Shown here: positions 13,140 to 23,600 of the stretch, one piece after another
Layout: each line of letters starts with the position of its first letter
How positions within the stretch are numbered: position 1 is the stretch's first letter
DNA from: Ulota crispa
Lineage: Eukaryota; Streptophyta; Bryopsida; Orthotrichales; Orthotrichaceae
Direction of reading: 5' to 3'
Assembly: GCA_963920765.1 (NCBI GenBank)
Contig: OY987247.1
Coordinates: 2,852,001 to 2,916,000, forward strand
DNA length: 64,000 nt
Program-made: the position numbers and the translations under genes
The notes under the pieces: generated by a model
Seen by the model: the letters and a program-made list of their open reading frames with translations, nothing else
Database searches by the model: none
What the model was told of the DNA's origin: nothing

Positions 13140-14860
13140 TTGCCTTTGTTTGAATAAAAATACTAAGGGTTTAGAAGTCAATAGGAAAAGTGTGAAAGGA
13201 GAAAAGGTTTGGCATCTATGGTGGGGTTAGGATAGGGAGGGCATGGGCTGATGTGCCCACCTCCCTACCTTAGATAGGGTCGAAATTGTGGAGGAAAGAT
13301 CCCTTAGTTGTTGGAAGTTAGTGTATGAGTATTGGTGAGAAGAAGGGAGAAAATCCCGAAACTTTGATGGGAGATTTTTTTCTGTGTATACGTGATTTTG
13401 AATTGAAATTTGAGGAGGTTGTTCATTGTGTGATTACCTTTTCAAAATGAGTTTGCAAGTTTGATTTGGAGTTGTGATGCAAAAGTTATGAGTGTTTGAA
13501 TTTTGGAGTCAAAAAGCCAAACTATGAAGAAAGGCTGAGACTTTGACAAGCCATAACTTATGATCTGTATATCATTTTGCAACAAGATTTGGAGAGAGTG
13601 TTTATCTTATTATCAGCTTTCTAGAAAGTCTTTAAATTTGAGATTTGAAGCTTGGACAAGAAAGTTATGAAGGTGTGAAGGTTTGGAGGTGGCTGCCCTT
13701 TTGTTAGGAGAAGGCCGAGACTTTGAAGAGCTACAACTTTTGGACAGTATGAGATTTTCTTTTCAAATTTTAAGAAGTGATAGTTTGTTGTCATAGCTTT
13801 TCAAATTGTCTTTAATCATTTCATTTGGAGTTTTATTGAAGAAGTTATAGTGGGTAGAAGTTGCGGGTTTGGGTGCTCTCCAAAAAAATTGAGACCCACA
13901 TTTTGATTGACTAGAGCTTTCGGATAAAGTTTTGTTTTGAAGTGCAAATTTTATGGGTTGAAGCCAGTGATATCATCTTTCTAAATTGATATCACGTTTT
14001 TATGGGTGATGTATAGAACAAAAGTTATAGAGGTTTTTAGAGGCAGTATTTAGTTTGTAAAGAGGAAGAAGAGCCTCTACTTTGAACTCGCATAACTTTT
14101 GGACAATATCTTAGATTAAGTTGAAATTTAGAGGGATGTTAGAAGGTTAGGAGAGCTTTTCATATTGCTATTACACTTAGCATTTGAATCTTTGAGCCAT
14201 CTGTGGCATTAGATAGAAGGTCGCTGCCTTTTCTAGGATTTGTTATTTGTGATTTTCCCCATTGTTTTTATTAAAACATGAAGTTGAAGACTTGAAGACA
14301 TGAAGACTTGAAGATCTGAAGATATGAAGATTTCAAGAGGAATGTTTTGAGTTTATTTTTATGTATGTGTGGGATGTGGCTTTGTTATTCCTAGCCGGTT
14401 TTGGAGGCTCGTTTGTCAATTCATTTCCATTCTGTTTTGTAAACCTTGTTGCGGGTAGTTTGGGTTAAACTAAACTTAACCCCATTTATTGTCGTGGTGA
14501 CGAAGTGGGATTGATCACCCACATGGTCGAGACTTGCTCTGTTCTCACGATCTGGAGTTTTGGCCAGCAGATCGTGAATTTGATTTTAGGATCCCGTCAT
14601 ACGGACGGCAGCTCGTGTCTGCTGTCCCGATCTACCCGTTCCGTATCCAGTGGGCTCTTATCCCTACCTTGACCCTTATACCCTTAGAGCCAGCCACAGG
14701 ATAGGCCAACGGAAGACTAAAGACTGAAGATTTGAAGAGAAGATCAAGATTGACAACATTTTCAGTCGGCAACGCACGATTGCAGCAAGACACCATGCGT
14801 GTTCCCAAGGCGCGCTCCTCTCAACCCGACAACGTGATTCCAAAATAAATAAAATTTAGA
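13140..14860. repeat. Internally repetitive block, possible LTR of a retrotransposon
   Basis: The block has degenerate recurring phrases such as AAGTTATGA and CATAACTTTTG every 100-200 bases and a run of GAAGACTTGAAGAC-like words near 14280-14340. It has no long open frame. The style resembles LTR or untranslated parts of plant retrotransposons, but no flanking duplicate or pol sequence is present, so identity is uncertain. Confidence 0.3.
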
Positions 14861-14886
14861 GAAAGGAATATTGAATTACTACGTTC

Positions 14887-15332
14887 TTAACCCCTAAAGG
14901 ACCAATGGCCCTTTTGGGGGACTTTCAAGATTTTGGGCAGGTACCTATGGTTAAACTACTTTGTGAGATTTTTTGAAATTTTTATTGAAGGTGAGGAATT
15001 CAAAAATCTAAGTGGGAAGGTAATTTGTTCTTCATTTTGACATTAATTGAAGAAGTTAAAATGAATAACTGAAAAAAGCTGTTCGAGGGGCAGCCCAAAA
15101 ACTTCTATAAAAATTGTATTTTTTTCAAATAAAAATCTGAAATAGGTTCTTTAGACTTATGTAGACGTGGAGAGCTTTGAATCATTCAATTATGATAAAT
15201 GAGATGAAAGTTATGAGAACTTTTAGTTTGCAAGTAGGTGTGGTTTTGAGCAATCACGCAAAGTAATTTAGCCATAGGTACTTGCCCGAAATTCCGAAAG
15301 TCCCCGAGGGACTCTGGTCCTTTAGAGGTTAA
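14887..15332. mobile_element. piggyBac-like non-autonomous element A (TTAA-bounded)
   Basis: TTAA stands at both ends (14887-14890 and 15329-15332). The inverted ends read CCCCTAAAGGACCA on the left and CCTCTAAAGGACCA on the right, and the inverted similarity continues inward for roughly 85 bp. There is no coding capacity. TTAA target duplication with CCC-type ends is the hallmark of the piggyBac superfamily; assignment rests on these ends only. Confidence 0.6.
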
Positions 15333-15536
15333 CATGATTTTTTAGGATAGAATGAACTTGACTTTAGGGTGAAACTTGGATTCTAGAAAATAGAAAAATG
15401 GTAAGAATGAACTTACCAGAGTTTATTTCGGATTTTAGGGTTTGTTCCTGGGGAGGTCTATGAATTCCGAGGTGGCGGGTGCCCAGAATACGTCATCAAG
15501 TTCAAACGGATTTGAACGCGGTGGTCAATGGGACCC

Positions 15537-15545
15537 TCCCGCCAA
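15537..15545. promoter_or_regulatory. E2F-like site upstream of CDC45
   Basis: TCCCGCCAA (reverse complement TTGGCGGGA) matches the E2F core. It lies about 760 bp upstream of the CDC45 start codon in the GC-rich probable promoter. Confidence 0.4.
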
Positions 15546-15676
15546 TCTAGTGGGGGTCATCGTCTCCATCCATTCATCTGGCTCTCACTCCCTTCAGTGC
15601 CGTTCCTCAGAACCTCTGCTGCTCTGACACTTCCGCTTTTCCATTTTTGCGCTTGTTTTTGAACAGAGCTTCCAGT

Positions 15677-15685
15677 GGCGGGAGA
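15677..15685. promoter_or_regulatory. Second E2F-like site upstream of CDC45
   Basis: GGCGGGAGA is a near match to the E2F core, 140 bp from the first site. It is weaker than the TIMELESS sites because the second A is missing from the GGGAA core. Confidence 0.3.
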
Positions 15686-16299
15686 TTTGTATATCCTCTG
15701 CCTCGTTTCATTGCTCCAATACTGCGTCCTTTCAATCGCTTCTCTCCGTTTGTGAGGATTCTCCACCGCAGATTTGCAAAGGAACACCTTCTCTTCACTT
15801 CGGCTGCTGCTTCTGTAACTCTGCTCTTGATTGATGCCCGCCGTGGGTGGTTTTGATTTCAATGCGGTCGTGAAACTCACTAGATTGTTAGCTTTCTGAC
15901 CATATATTGCATCCCCAGGCGATGAGATGTTGTCGAGGAAGCCAAATCTCGTGCTCTGGGAGAGTGCTGGATTGCCGTGTTCGACCTGGTGTGTGTCTGG
16001 GGCTTCTGGTTTGTGAGAAGGTTAATGTATCCGACCATTTGGGAGCCTTGTTTTTGTGAGAATTCGGATGTTTTGGTGAGCACCATTTTCTCAGATGGGT
16101 TCACGAGAGTATGGCCTCGACGCTTCTTGTCCGAGGGTGGCGATTTGTGAGCCTGTTGCGGCAATGACGGCGCCCTAACTGGACGTGAGAGAGCGATTGT
16201 GATAGGGAGTGTGTAGGGATGAGGATTGAGGGTTTGTGAGAGGAGAGAGTGGAAATGTGTGTCGGAGCAAACTCGTGACCTTCATCCAGTGAGACAGCC

Positions 16300-18749
16300 A
16301 TGGTTAGAGAGACAAACGCGGGAGCTTTCTACGACAAGCTTCGGAAGGCGGTGGCGACGTCTGTGGGGTCTCCGCTGCTGATATTTCCGTCCGCCGCAGA
16401 CGTGGATTCCCTCTGCGCTCTGAAAATCGTAACCCACCTTTTGGTCCAAGATTCAGTTCGCTACTCCGTGTACCCAGTGGGCGGGTTCCAAAGCATCCAG
16501 AGCCTGGCAGGTGAATCACTGAGATCGGAGGATGACCCTATCGTGATTCTCCTCATCAACTGGGGCGCTTCTCGCAATTTGCACCAGCTGCTGCAACTCG
16601 GTTCCAAAGTGCAGGTGTTTGTAGTGGACAGTCATCGACCCATTCATCTGCACAACTTGAATGACTCGAATCCCCAGGTTACGGTATTATTCACAGAGGA
16701 CGATGAGTCGCAAGCCGACATGCCGTACGGGTTCATGTTGAGTAGGCTTTCGAGTTTCGCCTCCACGTATGATATCAATCCAGATCTTTTTGAAGACTCG
16801 GACTCTGATTCGGATTCAGATTCTGATGACGAGGAAAGGAGGAGGAGGAAGAGGCGGAAGACAGGCAATGGCGATGATGAGAACCATCGCGAAGAGGAGC
16901 TTCTGAAGGCGGAGTATTACCGCATGGGCTGCTTCCATGGCCGACCATCAGGATGTCTCATGTTCGACATCGCCCACACTCTGCACAAGAACACAAACGA
17001 GCTTCTCTGGCTTGCAGGTGTGGCCTTGACAGATCAGTTCGTACATGAACGCATAAGCAAAGAGCGATACGATTCCACCCAATCCGAGCTGGAAGGGTTT
17101 GTAGCGTTGGCTGGCAATCTGGAGAGCACTACCAGCGTAACTCTCAAGGACGGAACACGAGTACGTGCACCAGACGTATCCCGAATAATCTTCGACGAAG
17201 AGCCTCGCCTGATGCTTCTCAGAGAATGGAGCTTGTACGAATCCATGATGTGCTCCTTCTACTTTGCACCGAAGCTGAAGACCTGGGGTGACAGTGGTTT
17301 GAAAACAATGAAACTGCTGATTGCCAAGATGGGGATCTCGCTTGCAGAATGTCAGCAGCAGTACCAGTATATGAAGAACGACACCAGGAAAGGGTTGAAA
17401 CGGATGCTAGAGAGTGTGGGCAAAGAAGCTGGGCTTGGAGATCTTTACTTTCGAAGTCTCTACAGATTTCATGGGTACAGTGATCAAGTATCAGCGGCAG
17501 ATGTTGTGTATGGCGTCACAGCGTTGTTGGAAGCCTCAACGACCGATGTTAAGAAAGATTGGACAGATAGCTTCTGTACTGCCTTGGAAGCTCTCTCTCC
17601 GGACAAGTGGGACCATCTCCGAGCTGGAATGCAGCTTGCTATCAAGGTGCAGCGATCGTGTATCAGTATTGGCAGTGCTGCAATTGTCAAAAAAGGCGAC
17701 ATCAAAATGTGCAAAGCTTTCAGGTGCCTTATCTTTCCATTGCCTCTCCTCTTCAAATATCTACTCCCTTCAGATTTCGTCATGTAGTATTGCTTCCACC
17801 AAAATGTGTGATGAATAGTGTCACTAAAGAGCTTATGACAAGTTGCCACATTGGAAAAACTGGTAGCAAGTTGAGAGTAAAGTCAAGATATCCCTTGGGC
17901 AGTGACGGCCCTTTTACTAAAATTTCATTATCTAAGAAAAGCTACATATGTTTTTGCGCTAATTTTACTTGGATTTTGTTTGTTATGCAAATCATAATTC
18001 ATTTGTTGTTGACTTCTCTTTTGCTCATGATGATTTTTGGTCAATAATAAGGTAGCAGCACCCATAACCGTCAAATTAAGGGTTTTGAACATAAAATAAA
18101 CATCTAGCAAATTATAGGATCCTATTAGCAAGAGGAAAATGATAAGTTTGCACTTCTGAATGTATTATTTGGATACTGTGAGAATAAGTTGTGAATTTTC
18201 AAAGAGCTTATTGCAATTGCACCTAATACCAACAGTAAGGTTTCATGTTTACATATTGTACATCCGTGTAATTGCATCTATTCACTTCCACAATATTTCC
18301 AAGATGGTTATGGGTACAGTGATGGTTTTGGGTGTTGCTACCGTAGGAGATCAGCACCATAACTGTGTGAGTGTGGTTGCAGGTACTTTGAGCTTCCCAA
18401 GTCTATAGACGCTGAGCTGCTGGCACACCCGCTGTCTCTGACCAAGCTCTGCTACTTCGTAATGGATTCATTGAAGGAGCAAGGCCGGGCAGTGAAGCCC
18501 ATGATCTGTTATGGTATCATTTCAGGGCCAAAGAATGAGGCTCTTGTTGTTGGTGTTTCCCACCGCCCTCGTCTTGGAGCTGCAAACGGCAACAGGTTCG
18601 GCTTGGTCTTCAGAGCCATTGCTGAGAAGATTGGCTCCAATTTCAGTCACGATGCGTTCGAGTCGTCATGGATTCATTTACCTGCTGACGATGTCACTCG
18701 GTTTATGCAGGAGTTGCAAACCTCTCTCGCCAGTTATAATTCCCTGTGA
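16300..18749 (+). CDS. CDC45: CDC45, CMG helicase subunit
   Basis: Two exons, 16300-17723 and 18383-18749, join in frame (AG/G) to about 596 residues, a normal length for plant CDC45. CDC45 binds MCM2-7 and GINS to form the replicative helicase. It has a RecJ/DHH-like fold, and the corresponding N-terminal motifs are visible: IFPSAADVDSLCALKIVTHL (about residues 28-47) and VFVVDSHRPIHLHNL. A long SD/DE linker followed by basic RRRRKRRK lies around residues 164-190. It is encoded by a GATTCG-type hexamer repeat near 16795-16833. The second exon carries the conserved C-terminal block (SKPMICYG-like, here AVKPMICYGIISGPKNEAL). The single intron (17724-18382) holds a copy of a dispersed repeat. 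The gene is divergent from TIMELESS 6.4 kb away. Confidence 0.96.
18051..18342. mobile_element. Dispersed inverted-ended repeat, copy 1, inside CDC45 intron
   Basis: The element is bounded by GGTAGCAGCACCCATAACC on the left and the inverted GGTAGCAACACCCAAAACC on the right. Its body matches the element at 31494-31805 in the same orientation over nearly its whole length, with scattered differences and small indels. It has no coding capacity. It looks like a MITE. Target duplications were not clear. Confidence 0.65.
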
Positions 18750-20691
18750 AACTAGCTTGTGATGAGTGTGAGAGTTTCCCTTTTCATTAGAATTTGTCGA
18801 TGCTGTACATCTTTTTTTATGCAATTTTTTTTTAGTGTAGGTTGTCCTTTCCTGGTAGCAATTTTTATGGCGGATGCTCGAGACCACTCTGTCCCTGTAA
18901 ATCCGCTTTAACCCCTATAATTGCAAGCTCTCTCTGCCCAGGAAATTATTAACCGATTCTCAAGTTCTGTTCTTGGAAGGCAGAGTATTGTACATGCATC
19001 CGAATGTCTGCATTCTCTTGCATGTATTCATCTTGTTGCCTGTTGCTTCTGTTCGACGGCTGTTTTGTTGCATGTCCTGTATCTTGCTAGCTCTAAAATT
19101 CTGTTGCCCTGCAATGAATGGTATATGAATCATAATTCATATTCTGAGTCTTATTTTCATGTTGGAATACTTTGTATTGCGAGTATATCCTTCCTATTGG
19201 GAACAGTAAAGCTGTAGAGGCACGTGCTAGAGATGTGCCACATGGACACTTGTCTAACATCGGCTAGGAGAGGCAAGCTGTGAAGCTCACTTGCATGATT
19301 GGAGCCCTGCAAGGAGTTGTAGAAGCATTTGGTCATGTGAACGTTGCACAATTGACACTTGGCAAATGTAAACTGGATTGTTGACATGGCAAAATCAATA
19401 GAAGGAGGTGAGGTGCGTGGGCAATCAATTTCTAGGCCTATTGAAATAACAGGGTACTAGTGGCTTGGATATGGAAAATAAGGGTCATCTAACTATTGAA
19501 AAAGTGGCATGATTGACAAGAGTGGCATTTTAACAGTTTGAAATAAAGAAGTGAACATTCTCCAATATTTCTAAGAAATTGTTAATTTGATGCCTTGGTA
19601 TCACAGCCCAACAAAGGGCTCTTATCAAATTTTCAAGCTAAACCAGTACTTACAAACAAAGGTTTTCCTTTTTTGAGTATTTTCATTAGCCCACCCTTCC
19701 TCCATGTCTTTGTCCTTCCTTCCCTGCGCCTCGTCCTCTTTCTCCTCTCCCCCTTCCTTCTTCCATCTTCTCTCCTTTGTTGAATGTCCAAAGAGCATCT
19801 TTTTTTTTTGAGTACATTCACTTAATTCTAGATATATTGTTAGAAGGCTTTATAATATTTTTGCAACATTCAAATTGGACTGATAGTTGGTCCTAAGGCC
19901 TTTTTATAGTAGGACCAACATACATATTAATATTTCAATACCTACTTAATTTCAACAGGGGATTTTATATGCAATCTTTTGGACTCAAACTTTCATAACC
20001 CTAATGTATAACAATGCCTCTTACTAAAATAAATCGTACAATTTACAACATTTCGAAATATAAAAAACTAAGCCTTTCCCTCATGTATGTCTATCATGAA
20101 TCATGTGTCACTAAGTCTACGTGATTAATTGGATCTACCTTGAAGGCATGGACAACCCCATACCTCTCCTCTCGTATTGCAAACCGAACAAACACAACAA
20201 TTGTGAGATTCTACAAACCTAGCTTCTAACGTTCCCTTGTTTCACTAGCAAAAACATGTCCACAGTGTATATAATTAATCACAATAACTCATGTACAATC
20301 ATTGTGGCCATCTTTTTCAAGCTAGTAACATATGACAAACAAGTTAATGCAAAAGTAGTTTTTTAAAGATATACTATGTGTGTTATAACAAAATCTATAA
20401 CAAACTATCTATCACATAAATATGAAAGAGATATATTTGTAATAAGATCTTCATGACTCAGCACAAGTAGTGGCAGAACATTCTCCTTTCATGAATACCA
20501 TCTTCAAAGCAACGAGACAAAAAAAGATGTAAACAATCAAAATTCGTATTACAATTTGATACAAAAGAACATGAAAAAATTGCATTTAAAAAAGAAAAGA
20601 GCATGATGCACATAAATCTTCTGCATGCTCGTGAAAAGAATCTAATGGTACAAGCCAAAGCAAATACGGTAGCCCATCAGGTTAACTGCAT
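18750..20691. other. Spacer between CDC45 and the BTB gene
   Basis: This is the convergent space between the two stop codons. I see no exon. A small hairpin with arms GTTGGTCCTA and TAGGACCAAC lies at about 19886-19919. A TTAACCCCTA string at 18908 resembles the end of the TTAA elements, but no partner was seen. The first few hundred bases are probably CDC45 3' UTR. Confidence 0.5.
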
Positions 20692-23600
20692 TCAAGCCCA
20701 CTGCTTTGTAACTTTGGGATTTTCAATGCTCAGTCGCCGCTTTGCAGCTTTGGTTCGGAAGCACCACACCTCGAAAGCCTCGCTCAGATCTGGGAACCTG
20801 TAAAAACCAGGACAATGAAAAACCCCATTTTTTTAAGAAAAAAGAAAGAAAATTCAAAAAAATTAAATAATAATTCAAGCAAGGCCTACAGTTACCTTTA
20901 AATTCAACATTGAGTTTAGATTTGTGATTGAACTACCAAAAGGCTTGTCAACACTCACTGACAACATTATGCATTTGTTGTATTCGCACCCTACGTTTTC
21001 AAAAAAGCAAGGTTAGCATTTCCATTTTATATAGGGAATAGTTGCATCATGTGGTAATTTTGTAGATTGGCTCACTGCTACCTATTTAGGGTCCCAAATG
21101 TTTGAGTTAATGTACAGTACATATAGTGTAAAGACTAAAAAAAACAATGACAATGACACTATGTAATTGGAGCAACTATAAGCTTGAGGATACGGATTGG
21201 GATAGAGCCATGACGTGATTGGCTTGCTACATTAGAATCCCATACTTGAATCTTGTTAAAGCATTTTTCTGATTACATGGTAGTTTCTATGTTTTGAAAG
21301 CAAGATAGCAAGATAGCAAGCTAACATTCAAATACACTTGAGCTAAGCATTTGGTAGAATAAAAAGTGATGAATTCAAATTCCTAGGTGTAACAAACAAA
21401 TTACTACTAAAGAGAGCTAGGTAGGTAGAGACGCTCATAATCTCCACCAAGCCAAAATTCCCACTAAGCATAGACCTGTAAGGCAATGGGAAGATAATTG
21501 ATTCGGAGGATGCAAACCTTTCTAAACATCTATGTTACATTACCTATCAATAAACCTTTGCAAATTTTTACAACTTTTGCATACAATAACCAATAAAACA
21601 CATTCTTTGGTGCATTGGAATCCTCTTTCATTGTTACCCAAGACCAATCAAATAACTATCCTCATCAATAATACTACATGTCCCTAGTTATGGACACTAC
21701 CAGCAATGAAGTCACATTGTTATTACACTCAAACCTCTGTATTCTGAGCTTCTCTAAAACGACAATTCAAACGTCTACACACTTTGCTTCACTATCGTCA
21801 ACTGTAATACACTTTTCACACATTCAAACAACGTCACAGTGAAACAATTGGCACCCAAACATCAGAGCAGCTGCAGAAGTGTCGGTATTACATGATAAAC
21901 CATAAACCCTCGGAGCCTCGCATCAATGACACTATATGTTTCACGTCCCAAAAGTGGGACTTCATTCAAGGTTTGGGTCGACCATTTTGCTTACCCAACT
22001 TTAGTCCAAGTCTCTCCAATACTTTACCATAATACATGGAATTGCTAATGCCACACCCCAAGGTCTGCTTTGAGCACAAAATGTGAGAATTTAATGCAGA
22101 TTTTTTAAAATTTGGATCAAAAGATTAGTTTCACCTTAATCATTCTAAGGCTGTGTTAAAAATAAAACTGGAGGTGCTTGAATTTGAAATTAAAAAAATA
22201 TAGGACTTTTGAACTACTTAAAGCAAAAATACATCAAAAAAATAGCAATGGTGCAATAAAAGTTCAACAGACATTTGTATTTGTTCTTCTTTCTTTCAAG
22301 GAGGTGGTAATGCCATGATTGAATGAATGATGGACCACTTGAATGAAAAAAAATAGCATTAAATTCTCAAATTACATGCTCACAAGGGTGTGGCATTAGC
22401 AATTTTGGGTGTGGCTTTAGCAATTCTCCATAATATCCTTGATTACAAGTCAGTTTGGCATTGTTGCATTGCTATTTGTTAATTGATTTTCAACTCGTTG
22501 TTTGTTACACCGCCAACTTGTTGTGTTGCACATCAATTTGTCTACTAGTATTGTTGATTCTCGTCATGTTGCAGCAATTTTCATCACTTGTGGCTCTATA
22601 GGGTTATGATGTGAGGTGGTGTGTAGAGCTATGATATAGAGTAAGGGATGACAAGAGACAAAAATTGCTGCAACATGACAAGAATTAACAATACTAGACA
22701 ACAAATTGATGTGCAACAAATCAAGTTGGCAGTGTAACAAACAACAAGTTGAAAACCAATTAACGAATAGCGATGCAACAGTGCCAAATTGACTTGTAAT
22801 AAAGGTTATATTCATGATTTGTTTAGTACTCCATTTTGCAGCGCCCCTAAATAACTAAGTTTTTGGTCTGACGAGAAACGTGTAAAGACTTGAGTGGTGA
22901 GGGTCTAGAGCAGTGCTTTTTTTTGGGCAATTTAAGGCCCAATTGCCTCAAAAAAAAAAAAAGTCAGCTTCAAGCTTATAGAAAAAAAAGGGGGATTTTT
23001 TTCCAAAAAATGCCAGATTGCAATAATGAAAATTGCATTGCAGTCTAGGCTTCCATGAAATTCTTGTCAAATTGAAAATTGATGCCATCACTTCAAAATT
23101 ATTTGAGGTATTGTCTAATCCAATTCCATGCAATAATTAAGTAATACCAATGATTATTCATATATGTTCAAAAAAATGTCAATGAATATTTTTTGCCTAT
23201 AAAAAAAATTCCATAATGCTCCAAAAATCCATGCATAAGGGCCACCTTCAACTCCAACCAAAAATAGGATGGAGCCTGCAAACTACAAGCCAGTTTTAAA
23301 GAATGCCATACAAGCATTGGTCGGAAAACCAAAAATAAAACCCTGGTCTAGAGTGAGGGTTACCTGGCGTGATCCCAGCGAAGCCAGTCGGCGAGAATGT
23401 CAGCTTGGTCTCCTGAAGGCAGCGACAGCACCAAAGATACAAGCGCATTTTCAATGCTCTGGCACAAATCCAAGTCCATCTCCAAGCTCATCTTCTCCAC
23501 GGCAAACAGGGCGTCCAGCACAGGCTTCGTCTCTCGAATAAAAGGCAACCACACTTTCACCAGTAAGGTGCGCTCCGTGGCAGTCAGAATCACACTCCCA

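Larger units (their letters stand above)
9874..16299. other. Spacer between divergent TIMELESS and CDC45
   Basis: No conserved coding exon was found. The first 700 bp (about 9874-10520) and the last 850 bp (about 15440-16299) are richer in GC and look like promoter plus 5' leader for the two flanking genes. The middle is AT-rich and contains a tRNA-like SINE candidate (12.78-13.04 kb), an internally repetitive block (13.1-14.85 kb) and a TTAA-bounded inverted-repeat element (14.89-15.33 kb). A small direct repeat of a 22-base unit (AATGTATAACAAGAACCACT core) lies near 11964-12008. Confidence 0.6.

Noticed and set aside
15557-16301. Minus-strand frames of 94-107 codons upstream of CDC45
   Set aside because: These fall in the CDC45 promoter and leader, overlap each other and show no domain.
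18908-18923. TTAACCCCTATAATTG as another TTAA element end
   Set aside because: No inverted partner within reach was found, so it is probably chance.
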